From positions 1-56,494 of the forward strand of contig JAKSJK010000006.1 of the NCBI GenBank assembly GCA_024398095.1: a stretch of 56,494 nucleotides of DNA, written 5' to 3'. The DNA comes from Bacteroidales bacterium (GTDB lineage: Bacteria > Bacteroidota > Bacteroidia > Bacteroidales > UBA932). The position numbers and the translations under genes were made by a program. Under the pieces are notes generated by a model. That model made no database searches. It worked only from the letters and a program-made list of their open reading frames with translations, and was not told the DNA's origin. Every line of letters begins with the position of its first letter. Positions within the stretch are counted from its first letter, which is position 1. Positions 8,260 through 17,069 of the stretch are shown one piece after another.

Positions 8260-9318
8260 ATGAATAAAGAAGATATACTAAAGGCCCTTTCCGAGGTCCA
8301 GCATCCTGCCAAGAACGACAGATCGCTGGTGGAGCTCGGAATGGTGGCCGATATCGCCATAGATGGCGCCAAGGTCGCTATCACCCTGGCATTCCCGAAA
8401 CACCGTGATCCGCTCGCGGAGTACCTTCAGGGCAGTGCAAGGGCCGCAGTGCTCCGCAATTTTCCCGATGCCGAGGTGGAAGTGAAGACCATGATCAGGG
8501 ACGAGGCTCCGAAGAAGAAACCGGGGCTCGACCTGGGCGTGGAGGAGCTTGCCGATGTAAGACATATAATCGGAATTGCTTCGGGCAAGGGCGGAGTCGG
8601 AAAGTCCACCGTGGCAGTCAACCTTGCCATAGCACTTGCCCGTCTGGGTTACAAGGTCGGCCTGGCTGACGCCGATGTCTACGGACCGTCCATCCCGAAG
8701 ATGACCGGTACCGAAGGCGAGCAGCCCGATGCTTACCAGGAGGGCGAAAAGGAGGTGATCATGCCTCTGGAGAAATATGGCGTCAAGTGGATGTCCATCG
8801 GCTATTTCGCCGCTCCCGAACAGGCCCTCATCTGGCGTGGCCCTATGGCCTGCAATGCTCTTAAGCAGATGATTCTGCAGGTGCGTTGGGAGGAGCTGGA
8901 CTTCCTGCTGATCGACATGCCTCCTGGAACCGGCGACATACACATCAGCCTCGTGCACGACATCCCTATGGAGGGTGCTGTCATCGTGACCACCCCTCAG
9001 GCCGTCGCGCTTGCCGATGTGGAGAAAGGCGTCAACATGTTCCGCAACGATAGCGTCAGGAAGCCGATCTTCGGTCTTGTGGAGAATATGGCATGGTTCA
9101 CTCCGGAGGAATTGCCGGACAACCGCTACTATATCTTCGGACGCGACGGCGGCTCGAGGATGGCACAGAAATACGACATTCCGATGCTCGGACAGATACC
9201 TCTTGTACAGGGTATCAGAGAGGGCGGAGACAACGGCGAACCGGTAGCGCTGGGCAGCCGTCCTGACGGCCTGGCCTTCGTGGAGCTTGCCCGCAAGCTT
9301 GCAGAGTCTTTGGATTAG
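8260..9318 (+). CDS. Mrp/ApbC-type P-loop ATPase, putative Fe-S cluster carrier
   Basis: A 352-residue Mrp/NBP35 ATPase with an N-terminal MIP18/DUF59 domain (about residues 1-85) and a deviant Walker A, SGKGGVGKS (108-116). ADVYGPSIPKMTG and IDMPPGTGD are family signatures. Relatives carry and transfer Fe-S clusters to apoproteins in the cytoplasm. The CxxC that binds the bridging cluster in many Mrp proteins is absent: the stretch after VENMAWF reads TPEELPDNRYYIFG without cysteines. As far as I recall, this substitution is common in Bacteroidota. It is the last gene of the mutS series, 10 bases after the peptidase. Confidence 0.9.
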   Translation: MNKEDILKALSEVQHPAKNDRSLVELGMVADIAIDGAKVAITLAFPKHRDPLAEYLQGSARAAVLRNFPDAEVEVKTMIRDEAPKKKPGLDLGVEELADVRHIIGIASGKGGVGKSTVAVNLAIALARLGYKVGLADADVYGPSIPKMTGTEGEQPDAYQEGEKEVIMPLEKYGVKWMSIGYFAAPEQALIWRGPMACNALKQMILQVRWEELDFLLIDMPPGTGDIHISLVHDIPMEGAVIVTTPQAVALADVEKGVNMFRNDSVRKPIFGLVENMAWFTPEELPDNRYYIFGRDGGSRMAQKYDIPMLGQIPLVQGIREGGDNGEPVALGSRPDGLAFVELARKLAESLD

Positions 9319-9320
9319 TC

Positions 9321-9351
9321 TTGCATTTGCGTATTTATTTTGTTAGATTTG
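9321..9351 (+). promoter_or_regulatory. Promoter of the EF-G paralogue gene
   Basis: TTG at 9321-9323 and TAGATTTG at 9344-9351 are separated by 20 bases, matching the Bacteroidota -33/-7 promoter. The predicted leader is about 55 bases and contains the repeated 9-mer TTGCAAGGA at 9349-9357 and 9379-9387. Confidence 0.6.
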
Positions 9352-9412
9352 CAAGGATGGACCGCGGAAAAGTGGCCATTGCAAGGAAAACAAACATTAA
9401 AAAATAAACCAC

Positions 9413-11566
9413 ATGAAAACTTACACTACCAGCAACATTCGTAATGTCGTGCTCCTCGGCTCTACCAGGTCAGGTAAGACCACTCTCGCTGAGGCAATGC
9501 TTTATGAAGGTAAAGTGATTGACCGCAAGGGTACAGTCGAGGCTAAAAACACTGTTTCAGACAACTCGGAATACGAGCAGGCGAACCAGAAGTCCGTCTT
9601 CGCAACTCCTATGTATACGGAGTTCATGGACACCAAGTTCAACATCATCGATGCTCCTGGTTCTGACGACTTCATCGGCGGTGCAATTTCGGCATTCAAG
9701 GTTTGTGAGACCGGTGTTCTCGTTGTGAATGCACAGCAGGGCGTCGAGGTCGGTACCCAGATCGCAGCACGCTTCGCTGATGAGTATAAGGTTCCTATGG
9801 TCATCGCAGTCAACCAGCTTGACGGCGACAAGGCCAACTGGGAAGGCACAATAGAAAGCCTCAAGGCTTCATTCGGCAGCAAACCGGTGGTCATCCAGTT
9901 CCCTGTCAACCCAGCTACCGGCTTCGAGGGCTTCGTCGATGTCCTCAAGATGAAGTACTATCACTTCAAGGACGATAACGGTACCCGCGAGGATCTCGAG
10001 ATCCCTGCTGAGTTCGCAGACGAAGCTGAGGAACTCCGCCAGGCCCTCATTGAGAAGGCTGCCGAGTATGATGACACCCTCATGGAGAAGTTCTTCGAGG
10101 CTGGCGAACTTGACGAGGACGAAATCCGCAAGGGTCTCGGCATCGGTATCCGCCAGGGTGAGGCTCTTCCTATCTTCTGCCTCTCCGCAAAGAAGAGCAT
10201 CGGCGTGAAGAGGCTCATGGAGTTCACCATCAAGGTGGCTGCAAGCCCTGCAGAGCGCAAGGCTACCCTCCTCAACGGCGAGGTTATCCCATGCGACGAG
10301 AACGGCAAGACCGCCCTCTTCATCTATAAGACCCAGGTTGAGCCGCACCTCGGTGAGGTGGCTCACTTCAAGGTTGTCTCAGGTGTCGTTACCCTCGGCC
10401 AGGATCTTGAGAACGCAATCACCGGTGACAAGGAAAGACTTTCTTCACTCTATGCAGTGGCAGGTAAGAACAAGGTGGCTGTCAACGAGCTCCGCGCAGG
10501 TGACATCGGATGTACCGTGAAGCTCCGTGCCGCAAAGACCAACTCAACTCTCTGCGCAGCAGGTGCCGATATCGCACTCCTCCCAATCAAGTTCCCTGCA
10601 TCCAAGATCCGTTTCGCGATCAAGGCTGTCGAGCAGAAGGATGACGAGAAGCTCGGTGCTGCCCTCACCAAGATATCTTCCGAGGATCCTACAATTGTGG
10701 TTGTTTACGCAAAGGAGCTCAAGCAGACCATCATCAAGGGTATGGGCGAGCAGCACATCAATTTCGTGAAGTGGAGACTGCTCAACGAGAGCAAGGTTGC
10801 CATCGAGCTCAGCGCTCCTAAGATCTCATACCGTGAGACCATCACCAAGGTCGCTACCGCACAGTACCGTCACAAGAAGCAGTCCGGCGGTGCAGGCCAG
10901 TTCGGTGAGGTTCATCTCCTCGTAGAGCCTATCATCGAGGGCGTTGAGACAACAGCCAAGTTCAAGATCGACGGCAAGGACACAGTTCTCAACATCAAGG
11001 GCAAGGAGGAATTCACCCTCGATTGGGGCGGCAAGTTCGAGTTCTACAACTGCGTTGTCGGCGGCGCCATCGACGCTTCCTTCATGCCGGCAATCAAGAA
11101 GGGTCTCATGCAGAAACTCGAGGAAGGTCCTCTTACCGGTTCATACGCCCGCGACATCCGCGTCTTCGTATATGACGGCAAGATGCATCCGGTAGACTCA
11201 AAGGAAATCGCCTTCATCATCGCAGCCCGCAACGCCTTCAAGGAGGCATTCCGCAACGCAGGTCCTAAGATCATGGAGCCTATCTACAATGTTCAGGTCC
11301 TCACTCCTTCAGAGTACATGGGCGACTGCATGTCAGATCTCCAGAACCGCCGCGCAATCATCGAAGGCATGGGAACCGAGAAGGGCTTCTCAGTCCTCAA
11401 GGCACGCGTTCCTCTCGCAGAGCTCTACAAGTACTCGACCACTCTGAGCTCGATTTCTTCCGGTGCCGCAACCTTTACAATGGAGTTTGCTGACTACCAG
11501 GCAGTTCCTGCCGATGTCCAGGACAAGCTTCTCAAGGCTTACCAGGACGAGGACAGCGAAGAATAA
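9413..11566 (+). CDS. EF-G paralogue (EF-G2 type) with degenerate GTPase motifs
   Basis: A full-length, 717-residue elongation-factor-G-like protein with the five-domain plan of translocases, including the domain IV entry YRHKKQSGGAGQFGEV. The nucleotide-binding motifs depart from canonical EF-G. The P-loop is GSTRSGKTT (16-24). The DTPGH motif is DAPGS, with Ser84 replacing the histidine that positions the hydrolytic water. NKxD is NQLD (134-137). The switch I RGITI block is replaced by a sequence around NQKSVF. A paralogue of this kind in Bacteroides thetaiotaomicron was reported to support translation without GTP hydrolysis and to be needed for gut colonisation; equating this protein with it is my inference. 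The gene has its own promoter and terminator. Confidence 0.9.
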   Translation: MKTYTTSNIRNVVLLGSTRSGKTTLAEAMLYEGKVIDRKGTVEAKNTVSDNSEYEQANQKSVFATPMYTEFMDTKFNIIDAPGSDDFIGGAISAFKVCETGVLVVNAQQGVEVGTQIAARFADEYKVPMVIAVNQLDGDKANWEGTIESLKASFGSKPVVIQFPVNPATGFEGFVDVLKMKYYHFKDDNGTREDLEIPAEFADEAEELRQALIEKAAEYDDTLMEKFFEAGELDEDEIRKGLGIGIRQGEALPIFCLSAKKSIGVKRLMEFTIKVAASPAERKATLLNGEVIPCDENGKTALFIYKTQVEPHLGEVAHFKVVSGVVTLGQDLENAITGDKERLSSLYAVAGKNKVAVNELRAGDIGCTVKLRAAKTNSTLCAAGADIALLPIKFPASKIRFAIKAVEQKDDEKLGAALTKISSEDPTIVVVYAKELKQTIIKGMGEQHINFVKWRLLNESKVAIELSAPKISYRETITKVATAQYRHKKQSGGAGQFGEVHLLVEPIIEGVETTAKFKIDGKDTVLNIKGKEEFTLDWGGKFEFYNCVVGGAIDASFMPAIKKGLMQKLEEGPLTGSYARDIRVFVYDGKMHPVDSKEIAFIIAARNAFKEAFRNAGPKIMEPIYNVQVLTPSEYMGDCMSDLQNRRAIIEGMGTEKGFSVLKARVPLAELYKYSTTLSSISSGAATFTMEFADYQAVPADVQDKLLKAYQDEDSEE

Positions 11567-11585
11567 TATCAAGACCTCAATATTG

Positions 11586-11614
11586 CAAGGCCGCCTGAGG
11601 GTGGCCTTGTTTTT
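11586..11614 (+). terminator. Intrinsic terminator after the EF-G paralogue
   Basis: A ten-pair stem (11586-11595 with 11600-11609, one G-T wobble, loop TGAG) is followed by five Ts. The next ATG is only 15 bases beyond it. Confidence 0.85.
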
Positions 11615-11628
11615 GGAAAACACACGAC

Positions 11629-14600
11629 ATGAAAAAAATCTTTTACCTTATTTTAACCTCTGTGGCTTTGCTTGCCTCCTGCAAGAAGCCGCTGCCGGTG
11701 GAAACCCAGTTCAGCCTCAGTGAAGAGACTCTCAACTTCGAGGCTGCCGCCGCTTCCTTTGAACTGCAGGTGACTGCAAACAAATCCTGGAAGGTCAATG
11801 GCGTCGAATCCTGGCTTACCGTTACTCCTGACAAGGGAGACGGCGATGCTGTTGTCTCTGTCTCTGTCAAGGCCAACGAAGGCGAGAGTCCGCGCAGCGT
11901 CCTGCTTAAGTTCGTCTGTGCAGAAGTTGTCAAGAGACTCAATGTCATTCAGGCTGAACCGTCGTCTATCGTCCTCAGCACAAAGGAACTCACTTTCTCA
12001 GCAAAGGGTGCTACAGAGTCAGAGATCAAGGTGTCTTCTGAGTCTCCTTGGACCGCGAAGGCAGACGACGACTGGATTATCATCTCGCAGACTTCCGGAG
12101 ATGGCGATGCTGTTGTCAAGGTCAGTGTGTCTGATCAGGACAGCGCAGAAGGCCGCCGCAGCGAATCCAGAACCGGTACGATTTCCTTCACCAGCGGAAA
12201 GAAGACCGTAACGGCGACAGTAAGACAGCTCGAGGAAACAGTGATCTTTGAGGGCGACAAGAACGAGGCTGCCATCAGCTCCCGTGGTGGTGCTGTGGTT
12301 GTGATACTCACGCATAACACCTCATATCAGGTAAGCGTGCCGGCAACGGCTTCCTGGATCAGTCATTTGAGCAGCAGAAGCGCTGTGGAGTCCGAAGTTA
12401 TTCTCGCCGTGCAGCCGAATACCGGCAGCGCAACCCGCGAAGCAAGCGTGGATATCATTCCTGCTTCCGGCAGCAAGTTCAGCGTGAAGATTTCCCAGAC
12501 CGCCGGCGACGCAGATGTCAAGCTTGGCGGAAGCGGTACCGTGGCAAGTCCGTACCTTATCTCCAATCTGGAAGAACTCGTATTCTTTGCCCAGAAGGTC
12601 AATGACCAGGCAAGCTACGACCAGTATTCCGACAAGGCTTACAAGCTTACTGCTGATATCGATGCTGCTCCAGCCCTCAATTTCGTGCCTGCTGGTAACA
12701 ACGAGCTCCGTCCTTTCAAGGGTGTCTTTGACGGTGACGGCCACAAGATAAAGGGCCTCCATGTAAGGAATACGGAAACCCACGCCAGCGGTCTCTTCGG
12801 CTATATCGACGGCGCCGAACTCAAGAATTTCACACTTGAGAAGGTCAGCGTGAACAGCGACTACATCTACACCGGCGCTGTGGCAGGTATGTCCAGGAAC
12901 AGTAAGATTTCCAATGTCAACATCGTCGGCGGCCAGGTGCGTGCATACCAGAGCGGCATCAGCGTGAGTGCCTGCGACTATGCTCCTATCACCAGCGCCA
13001 ATGCAGGTTACTGCGGCGGTATGGTCGGCCTGCTCTACAAGTCTACTCTCGAGTCATGTACCTTCGACGCGAATGCAACCTTCTACGGCAAGTTCTGCGG
13101 TGGTATGGTCGGCATGTCCTTCGAATCAAAGATTTCGGGATGCCATCTCAGCAAGGACAGCGTGCTGAATGTATACTACCACTATAACGGCGGTCTCGTA
13201 GGCCGCGCGATGGGTGCGTCCAACGTCATCGAGAACTCTTCTTATGAGGGCAAGCTCAACTGTACAGGCTACTGCAGCGGTGGTATCGTGGGTGAGCTCC
13301 TCGGCGGCAAGGTGACGGGCTGCGTCTGCGGAAGCCATGGCTTCGTGGGCAGCGACAAGTACTTCGTAGCCGGTATCGCAGGTGCGGTCGTGCCTAAGGA
13401 TCCGACCGAGATCACCAACTGCGCATCCTACGGTCATTGCCGCGGTGCGTACGGTGTCGCAGGTATTGCCGGCTATGTCGGTGCGGGAACCAGCTCGGAC
13501 AAGGATCTTGCCCTCAGCTACTCCAGCTCAGCCCTCATCTCAAATTGCGCGTTCATCGGCGGCATCCTCACCGGTACCTCCGGCAACTCCAGCAAGTATC
13601 CTATCGTAGGCGGTATCGTGGGATGGTCTCACGGCTCCGCTTCCTACAATCCTAAGTACAATCTTCAGTCCTGCTTCTCTCTCCCAGGTCTCATCGAGAC
13701 TACCTATGGAGACAATGTGAACGCAGTGCTTTCCGGTATCAGCGCCTACCAGAACAATCCTGGCAACAGTACTATCGAGAACTGCTACTCTGCCTTCGAG
13801 CTCAAGGATATGCTTGTGTGCGGCAGCCAGATGACGAATGAGAACCTCTGGTACGCTGCTGTGGCCATCCGCTGCACAGGCACCACCATTCTCAGCAACT
13901 GCTTCAGCAGCAATTCTCTCAGAACTGTCTACACCAGCTCCGGTGCTACCGTTACCGGCTGTGAGCAGCTCAGCGTTGAGGAAATGACCAACGGTACCCT
14001 CCTGGGCAAGCTTAACGCTACGGCTCCTGCGGGTGTGCAGTGGGTTGCCGGCACCAATGGCTATCCTACCTTCAGCAATCTTCCGGCCGACCCTAACCCT
14101 AAGCAGGCGGCAAAGAAGAAGATAAGCGTCATCGGTGACTCAATCTCTACCTTCAAGGGCTGGATCCCTGGCGGCTACTCCGCCCATTATCCTGCAACCG
14201 ACGGAACCCTCACCCTTGTGAACGAGACCTACTGGTACAGGCTTGCGCACGACCACATGAAGGATGCCGAGATCGACGTGAACATTGCGTTCTCAGGTTC
14301 TACCGTGACCAACACTACGGCAGAGAACTATGCCGCAAGATATGGCTCCGCAACAAATGCATGGTGGCACAACTCTTACTCAGAGCGCTTTGCTGCCTGC
14401 GGCGGATGCGGTAACCCTGACATCATCCTGATCCATGGCGGTACCAACGACTGGTCTCACAATGCCGACCCTCTTGCTCCTGGTGTGGCCATCCGTAATG
14501 AAGCGGGCAACATCTATGGCGGCCGGGCCCCTGTTGAATCAATCATGAACAGCATGTTCTCCGTTGCAGACGCCGCCAAGACCCGCTCGGAGGTCAACGC

Positions 14601-14967
14601 ACTTCCGGACGGTACCTTCTGCGAGGCTTACATCAAGCTGCTCTGCCAGATCAGGGAACGCTACCCTCGCTGCAAGGTTGTCTGCATCATCGGCGACTAC
14701 CTCAACCAGGCCATCGAGCAGTCTGTTCTCCAGATTGCCGACCACTATGGTGCAAAGGCTGTGAACCTTTTCCGTGTCAATGGCTTCAACGACCTCGGCG
14801 GTTACCAGGAAGGCAAGCTTCCGGGCCTGGGCCAGCCTCAGCCTAACATGCCTAAGCACGACCACACCGACCTGAATGCTACTGGCGGATGCCACCCTGG
14901 CTCAGCCTGCATGGACTTCATGGCTTCCAAGATATATAGCGAACTCGGCGCTTGGCTCGAGCAGTAA
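11629..14967 (+). CDS. Surface lipoprotein: BACON repeats, GLUG beta-helix and SGNH hydrolase
   Basis: A 1112-residue protein with a lipoprotein signal (ALLASC, Cys18). Two clear BACON-type beta-sandwich repeats (about 25-105 and 108-202) and a third related one (205-297) follow; such domains usually bind glycan or mucin. Residues 300-800 hold many GLUG-like repeats (GGMVG, GGLVG, GGIVG, AGIAG), which suggest a right-handed beta-helix or adhesin stalk. The C-terminal 280 residues are an SGNH/GDSL hydrolase: Ser838 in IGDSIS, the GxND block in HGGTNDW (939-941) and His1089 in CHPG. This combines a binding module, a stalk and an esterase, likely a deacetylase of host or plant glycan. No promoter box is seen between it and the upstream terminator. 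Confidence 0.85.
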   Translation: MKKIFYLILTSVALLASCKKPLPVETQFSLSEETLNFEAAAASFELQVTANKSWKVNGVESWLTVTPDKGDGDAVVSVSVKANEGESPRSVLLKFVCAEVVKRLNVIQAEPSSIVLSTKELTFSAKGATESEIKVSSESPWTAKADDDWIIISQTSGDGDAVVKVSVSDQDSAEGRRSESRTGTISFTSGKKTVTATVRQLEETVIFEGDKNEAAISSRGGAVVVILTHNTSYQVSVPATASWISHLSSRSAVESEVILAVQPNTGSATREASVDIIPASGSKFSVKISQTAGDADVKLGGSGTVASPYLISNLEELVFFAQKVNDQASYDQYSDKAYKLTADIDAAPALNFVPAGNNELRPFKGVFDGDGHKIKGLHVRNTETHASGLFGYIDGAELKNFTLEKVSVNSDYIYTGAVAGMSRNSKISNVNIVGGQVRAYQSGISVSACDYAPITSANAGYCGGMVGLLYKSTLESCTFDANATFYGKFCGGMVGMSFESKISGCHLSKDSVLNVYYHYNGGLVGRAMGASNVIENSSYEGKLNCTGYCSGGIVGELLGGKVTGCVCGSHGFVGSDKYFVAGIAGAVVPKDPTEITNCASYGHCRGAYGVAGIAGYVGAGTSSDKDLALSYSSSALISNCAFIGGILTGTSGNSSKYPIVGGIVGWSHGSASYNPKYNLQSCFSLPGLIETTYGDNVNAVLSGISAYQNNPGNSTIENCYSAFELKDMLVCGSQMTNENLWYAAVAIRCTGTTILSNCFSSNSLRTVYTSSGATVTGCEQLSVEEMTNGTLLGKLNATAPAGVQWVAGTNGYPTFSNLPADPNPKQAAKKKISVIGDSISTFKGWIPGGYSAHYPATDGTLTLVNETYWYRLAHDHMKDAEIDVNIAFSGSTVTNTTAENYAARYGSATNAWWHNSYSERFAACGGCGNPDIILIHGGTNDWSHNADPLAPGVAIRNEAGNIYGGRAPVESIMNSMFSVADAAKTRSEVNALPDGTFCEAYIKLLCQIRERYPRCKVVCIIGDYLNQAIEQSVLQIADHYGAKAVNLFRVNGFNDLGGYQEGKLPGLGQPQPNMPKHDHTDLNATGGCHPGSACMDFMASKIYSELGAWLEQ

Positions 14968-14973
14968 CAGAAT

Positions 14974-15510
14974 ATGGATTTTACAGAACTCGTAGAAAGA
15001 AGGCAGAGCGACAGGCACTACAATGACAAGCCTGTGACTCGCGAAGACATTGAAAAGTGCCTCCGCGCCGCAAGCCTCGCCCCTTCGGACCACAATACCC
15101 AGCCATGGAAATTCATCGTGGTGGATGACCCCGACCTGACAGAAAAGGTCGGGGCCGCCGCTGCGGGATTCGGCATGAACAACTGGGCTCACAAGTCCCC
15201 GGTCATAGTGGCCGTCCTGCTGGATCAGCCTATGGGCTCATTCCTGGGAGGTTTCCTGCTAGGTAAGAATTTCGCCCTTATGGATATTGGCATGGCAGTG
15301 GAGAATTTCTGCCTCCAGGCTTCTGAATTGGGACTCGGGACCTGCATTCTCGGCTCTTTCGACGAGCGCAAGATCAAGAAGATGCTGGGCGTGCCGCGCG
15401 GCATCCGCATGCCCCTTATGATCACCATGGGCTATCCGCGCGGGCTGGTGCGCACCAAGAAGCGCAAGGGGCTCGAGGAGATAGTGTCATATAATAAGTA
15501 TAGCAAATAA
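14974..15510 (+). CDS. Nitroreductase-family FMN oxidoreductase
   Basis: This 178-residue flavoprotein reduces nitro compounds, quinones or related acceptors with NAD(P)H. It begins with the family motif ERRQSDRHY, which contacts the FMN phosphate, followed by LAPSDHNTQPWKFIVV. ALMDIGMAVENFCLQASELGLGTC is the typical dimer-interface helix and active-site loop. There is no signal peptide, and the length is normal for the short subfamily. It lies six bases after the SGNH lipoprotein, and its stop codon shares a base with the rsmA start (TAATG). The physiological substrate is unknown. Confidence 0.92.
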   Translation: MDFTELVERRQSDRHYNDKPVTREDIEKCLRAASLAPSDHNTQPWKFIVVDDPDLTEKVGAAAAGFGMNNWAHKSPVIVAVLLDQPMGSFLGGFLLGKNFALMDIGMAVENFCLQASELGLGTCILGSFDERKIKKMLGVPRGIRMPLMITMGYPRGLVRTKKRKGLEEIVSYNKYSK

Positions 15511-16328
15511 TGTCAGACGTAAGACCTAAGAAGGCCCTGGGCCAGCACTTCCTCACCGATCTCAGCGTGGCGCAGAACATAGCCAATGCTCTGCTGGCGC
15601 CGGAGGCTACAGCGGAAAATCCCCTGCCGGTGCTCGAGGTGGGCCCCGGCATGGGCGTTCTTACCCAGTATATGCTCCAGAGGCCTGAAATCGACCTCAA
15701 GGCCGTGGAGATTGACCGTGAGTCGGTGGATTACCTGCTGGTGCATTTCCCGCAGATCAACGGTTCCCTCATAGAGGCGGATTTCCTCCGTCTGAAACTG
15801 GAGCAGTTCTTCCCCGGGACTTTCTGCGTAATAGGCAATTTCCCCTATAACATCTCTTCCCAGATCTTCTTCAAGGTCCTGGACTACAAGGAGCAGGTGC
15901 CCCAGGTGGTCTGCATGATACAGAAGGAGGTTGCGGAGCGCATCGCCGAGAAGCCGGGTACCAAGACCTATGGCATACTTTCAGTGCTGCTGCAGGCCTG
16001 GTATGACATCGAGTATCTCTTCACCGTGGGCTCAGGCTGCTTCAATCCTCCTCCGAAGGTGCAGTCGGCAGTCATCCGTCTCGTGCGCAACTCCAGGACA
16101 GACCTGGGCTGTGATGAGAAGCTGTTCAGGGATGTCGTAAAGACAGGCTTCAACCAGCGCCGCAAGACCCTGCGCAATTCCCTCAAGCCTCTTATCCAGG
16201 CCAAGGCTGCACGCGAAGGCTGGGATGCAGAGAAGCTGGCCGCTTTCGTGTCCGATCCTGTTTTCGAACTCCGTCCTGAAAGGCTCTCGGTCGAAGATTT
16301 CATCGCGCTGACTGTGAAGCTGGGCTAG
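15510..16328 (+). CDS. rsmA: 16S rRNA (adenine-N6,N6)-dimethyltransferase
   Basis: RsmA (KsgA) dimethylates two adjacent adenines in the 3' terminal hairpin of 16S rRNA, a late step in small-subunit assembly. The 272-residue protein has KKALGQHFL at the start, the SAM-binding loop LEVGPGMGVLT, the catalytic IGNFPYNIS (the family N-L/F-P-Y motif), FNPPPKVQSAVIRL and GFNQRRKTLRNSLK. All the family's key motifs are present. The ATG overlaps the nitroreductase stop. It ends 12 bases from a convergent gene. Confidence 0.98.
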   Translation: MSDVRPKKALGQHFLTDLSVAQNIANALLAPEATAENPLPVLEVGPGMGVLTQYMLQRPEIDLKAVEIDRESVDYLLVHFPQINGSLIEADFLRLKLEQFFPGTFCVIGNFPYNISSQIFFKVLDYKEQVPQVVCMIQKEVAERIAEKPGTKTYGILSVLLQAWYDIEYLFTVGSGCFNPPPKVQSAVIRLVRNSRTDLGCDEKLFRDVVKTGFNQRRKTLRNSLKPLIQAKAAREGWDAEKLAAFVSDPVFELRPERLSVEDFIALTVKLG

Positions 16329-16340
16329 ATCCGGTATGGA

Positions 16341-17069
16341 TTAATGGTCTTTCCGGTGGATAGACCTGTAGTGTTTCAGCGCTATGTCGGCATAGACATA
16401 GCGCTTGGTCTTCTTTGTTGGGGCAAAGGCCGTGTGGAAGTGCTTCTCGTGCGCCACGGCTTGTATTTCCTCAAGCGGGCCGTAACCGGGATTGACCCAG
16501 CGGCAGCCTCGGTTGTAGGCCGTGGCGGCCAGACGCAACTGCTCCTTGAGGGGGAGAGTGTCAATGCCCTCCTGGCTGTGGTTTCCATGTTTGTCGGTGG
16601 AGCCGTAGTCCAGATAGAGCATCTTGAGGAACATGCCCACATAGACGCATTGCCAGTCTTCCTGTTCCATCCGGTTGATGCGGACCATCCTGGCCGTCTC
16701 GTCTTCCTTTGTATCGAAGTACAGGTCGTATTGCTTTGCCAGCCCGCTCCGCATCCATCTCTTTTCCAGTTTTTCGACGAATGACGGTTTCATCTGGAAG
16801 CGTCCTATGCTGAAGTTGCAGCCTTCCGATCCCTTTTTTATATATAGGGCCTTTACAGCGCTGGTCTCCATCATGTCCTGGAAGATGTTGTAACGTATGA
16901 GTTCTGGGAAAACCACGCACTCGGCCAGGTCGGACGGGACGCCCAATTCATCCCAGATCAGCTTCCATTCTGCGCGGTGCTGCTCACAATAAGCACTTGC
17001 TGCGTCATCTTTTAGTGATGGCGCAGCAAGGACTATAGACAAGGATAGTATTAAAGCTTGTAGGTGCAT
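16341..17069 (-). CDS. Exported protein resembling a lytic transglycosylase
   Basis: I do not recognise a named family. The 242 residues begin with a signal peptide (LILSLSIVLAAPS). The order of motifs recalls soluble lytic transglycosylases: FPELIRYN, with a glutamate in the catalytic position; SIGRFQMKPSF, like the G-x-x-Q-x-x-P block; and LRLAATAYNRG, like the A-Y-N-x-G block. If this reading is right, it cleaves peptidoglycan glycan strands in the periplasm. The start overlaps the end of the upstream gene by 19 bases, suggesting coupling, and the same operon carries an OmpA-type peptidoglycan-binding protein. The fold assignment is inference. Confidence 0.5.
   Translation of the reverse strand: MHLQALILSLSIVLAAPSLKDDAASAYCEQHRAEWKLIWDELGVPSDLAECVVFPELIRYNIFQDMMETSAVKALYIKKGSEGCNFSIGRFQMKPSFVEKLEKRWMRSGLAKQYDLYFDTKEDETARMVRINRMEQEDWQCVYVGMFLKMLYLDYGSTDKHGNHSQEGIDTLPLKEQLRLAATAYNRGCRWVNPGYGPLEEIQAVAHEKHFHTAFAPTKKTKRYVYADIALKHYRSIHRKDH

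Noticed and set aside
7101-8384. 427-codon minus-strand frame across the S46 peptidase end and Mrp start
   Set aside because: It overlaps two well-supported genes and shows no family signature.
12780-13650. Repetitive coding stretch in the SGNH lipoprotein as a DNA repeat or duplication
   Set aside because: The repetition is at protein level (GLUG motifs such as GGMVG) with diverged DNA, so it is a normal repeat protein.
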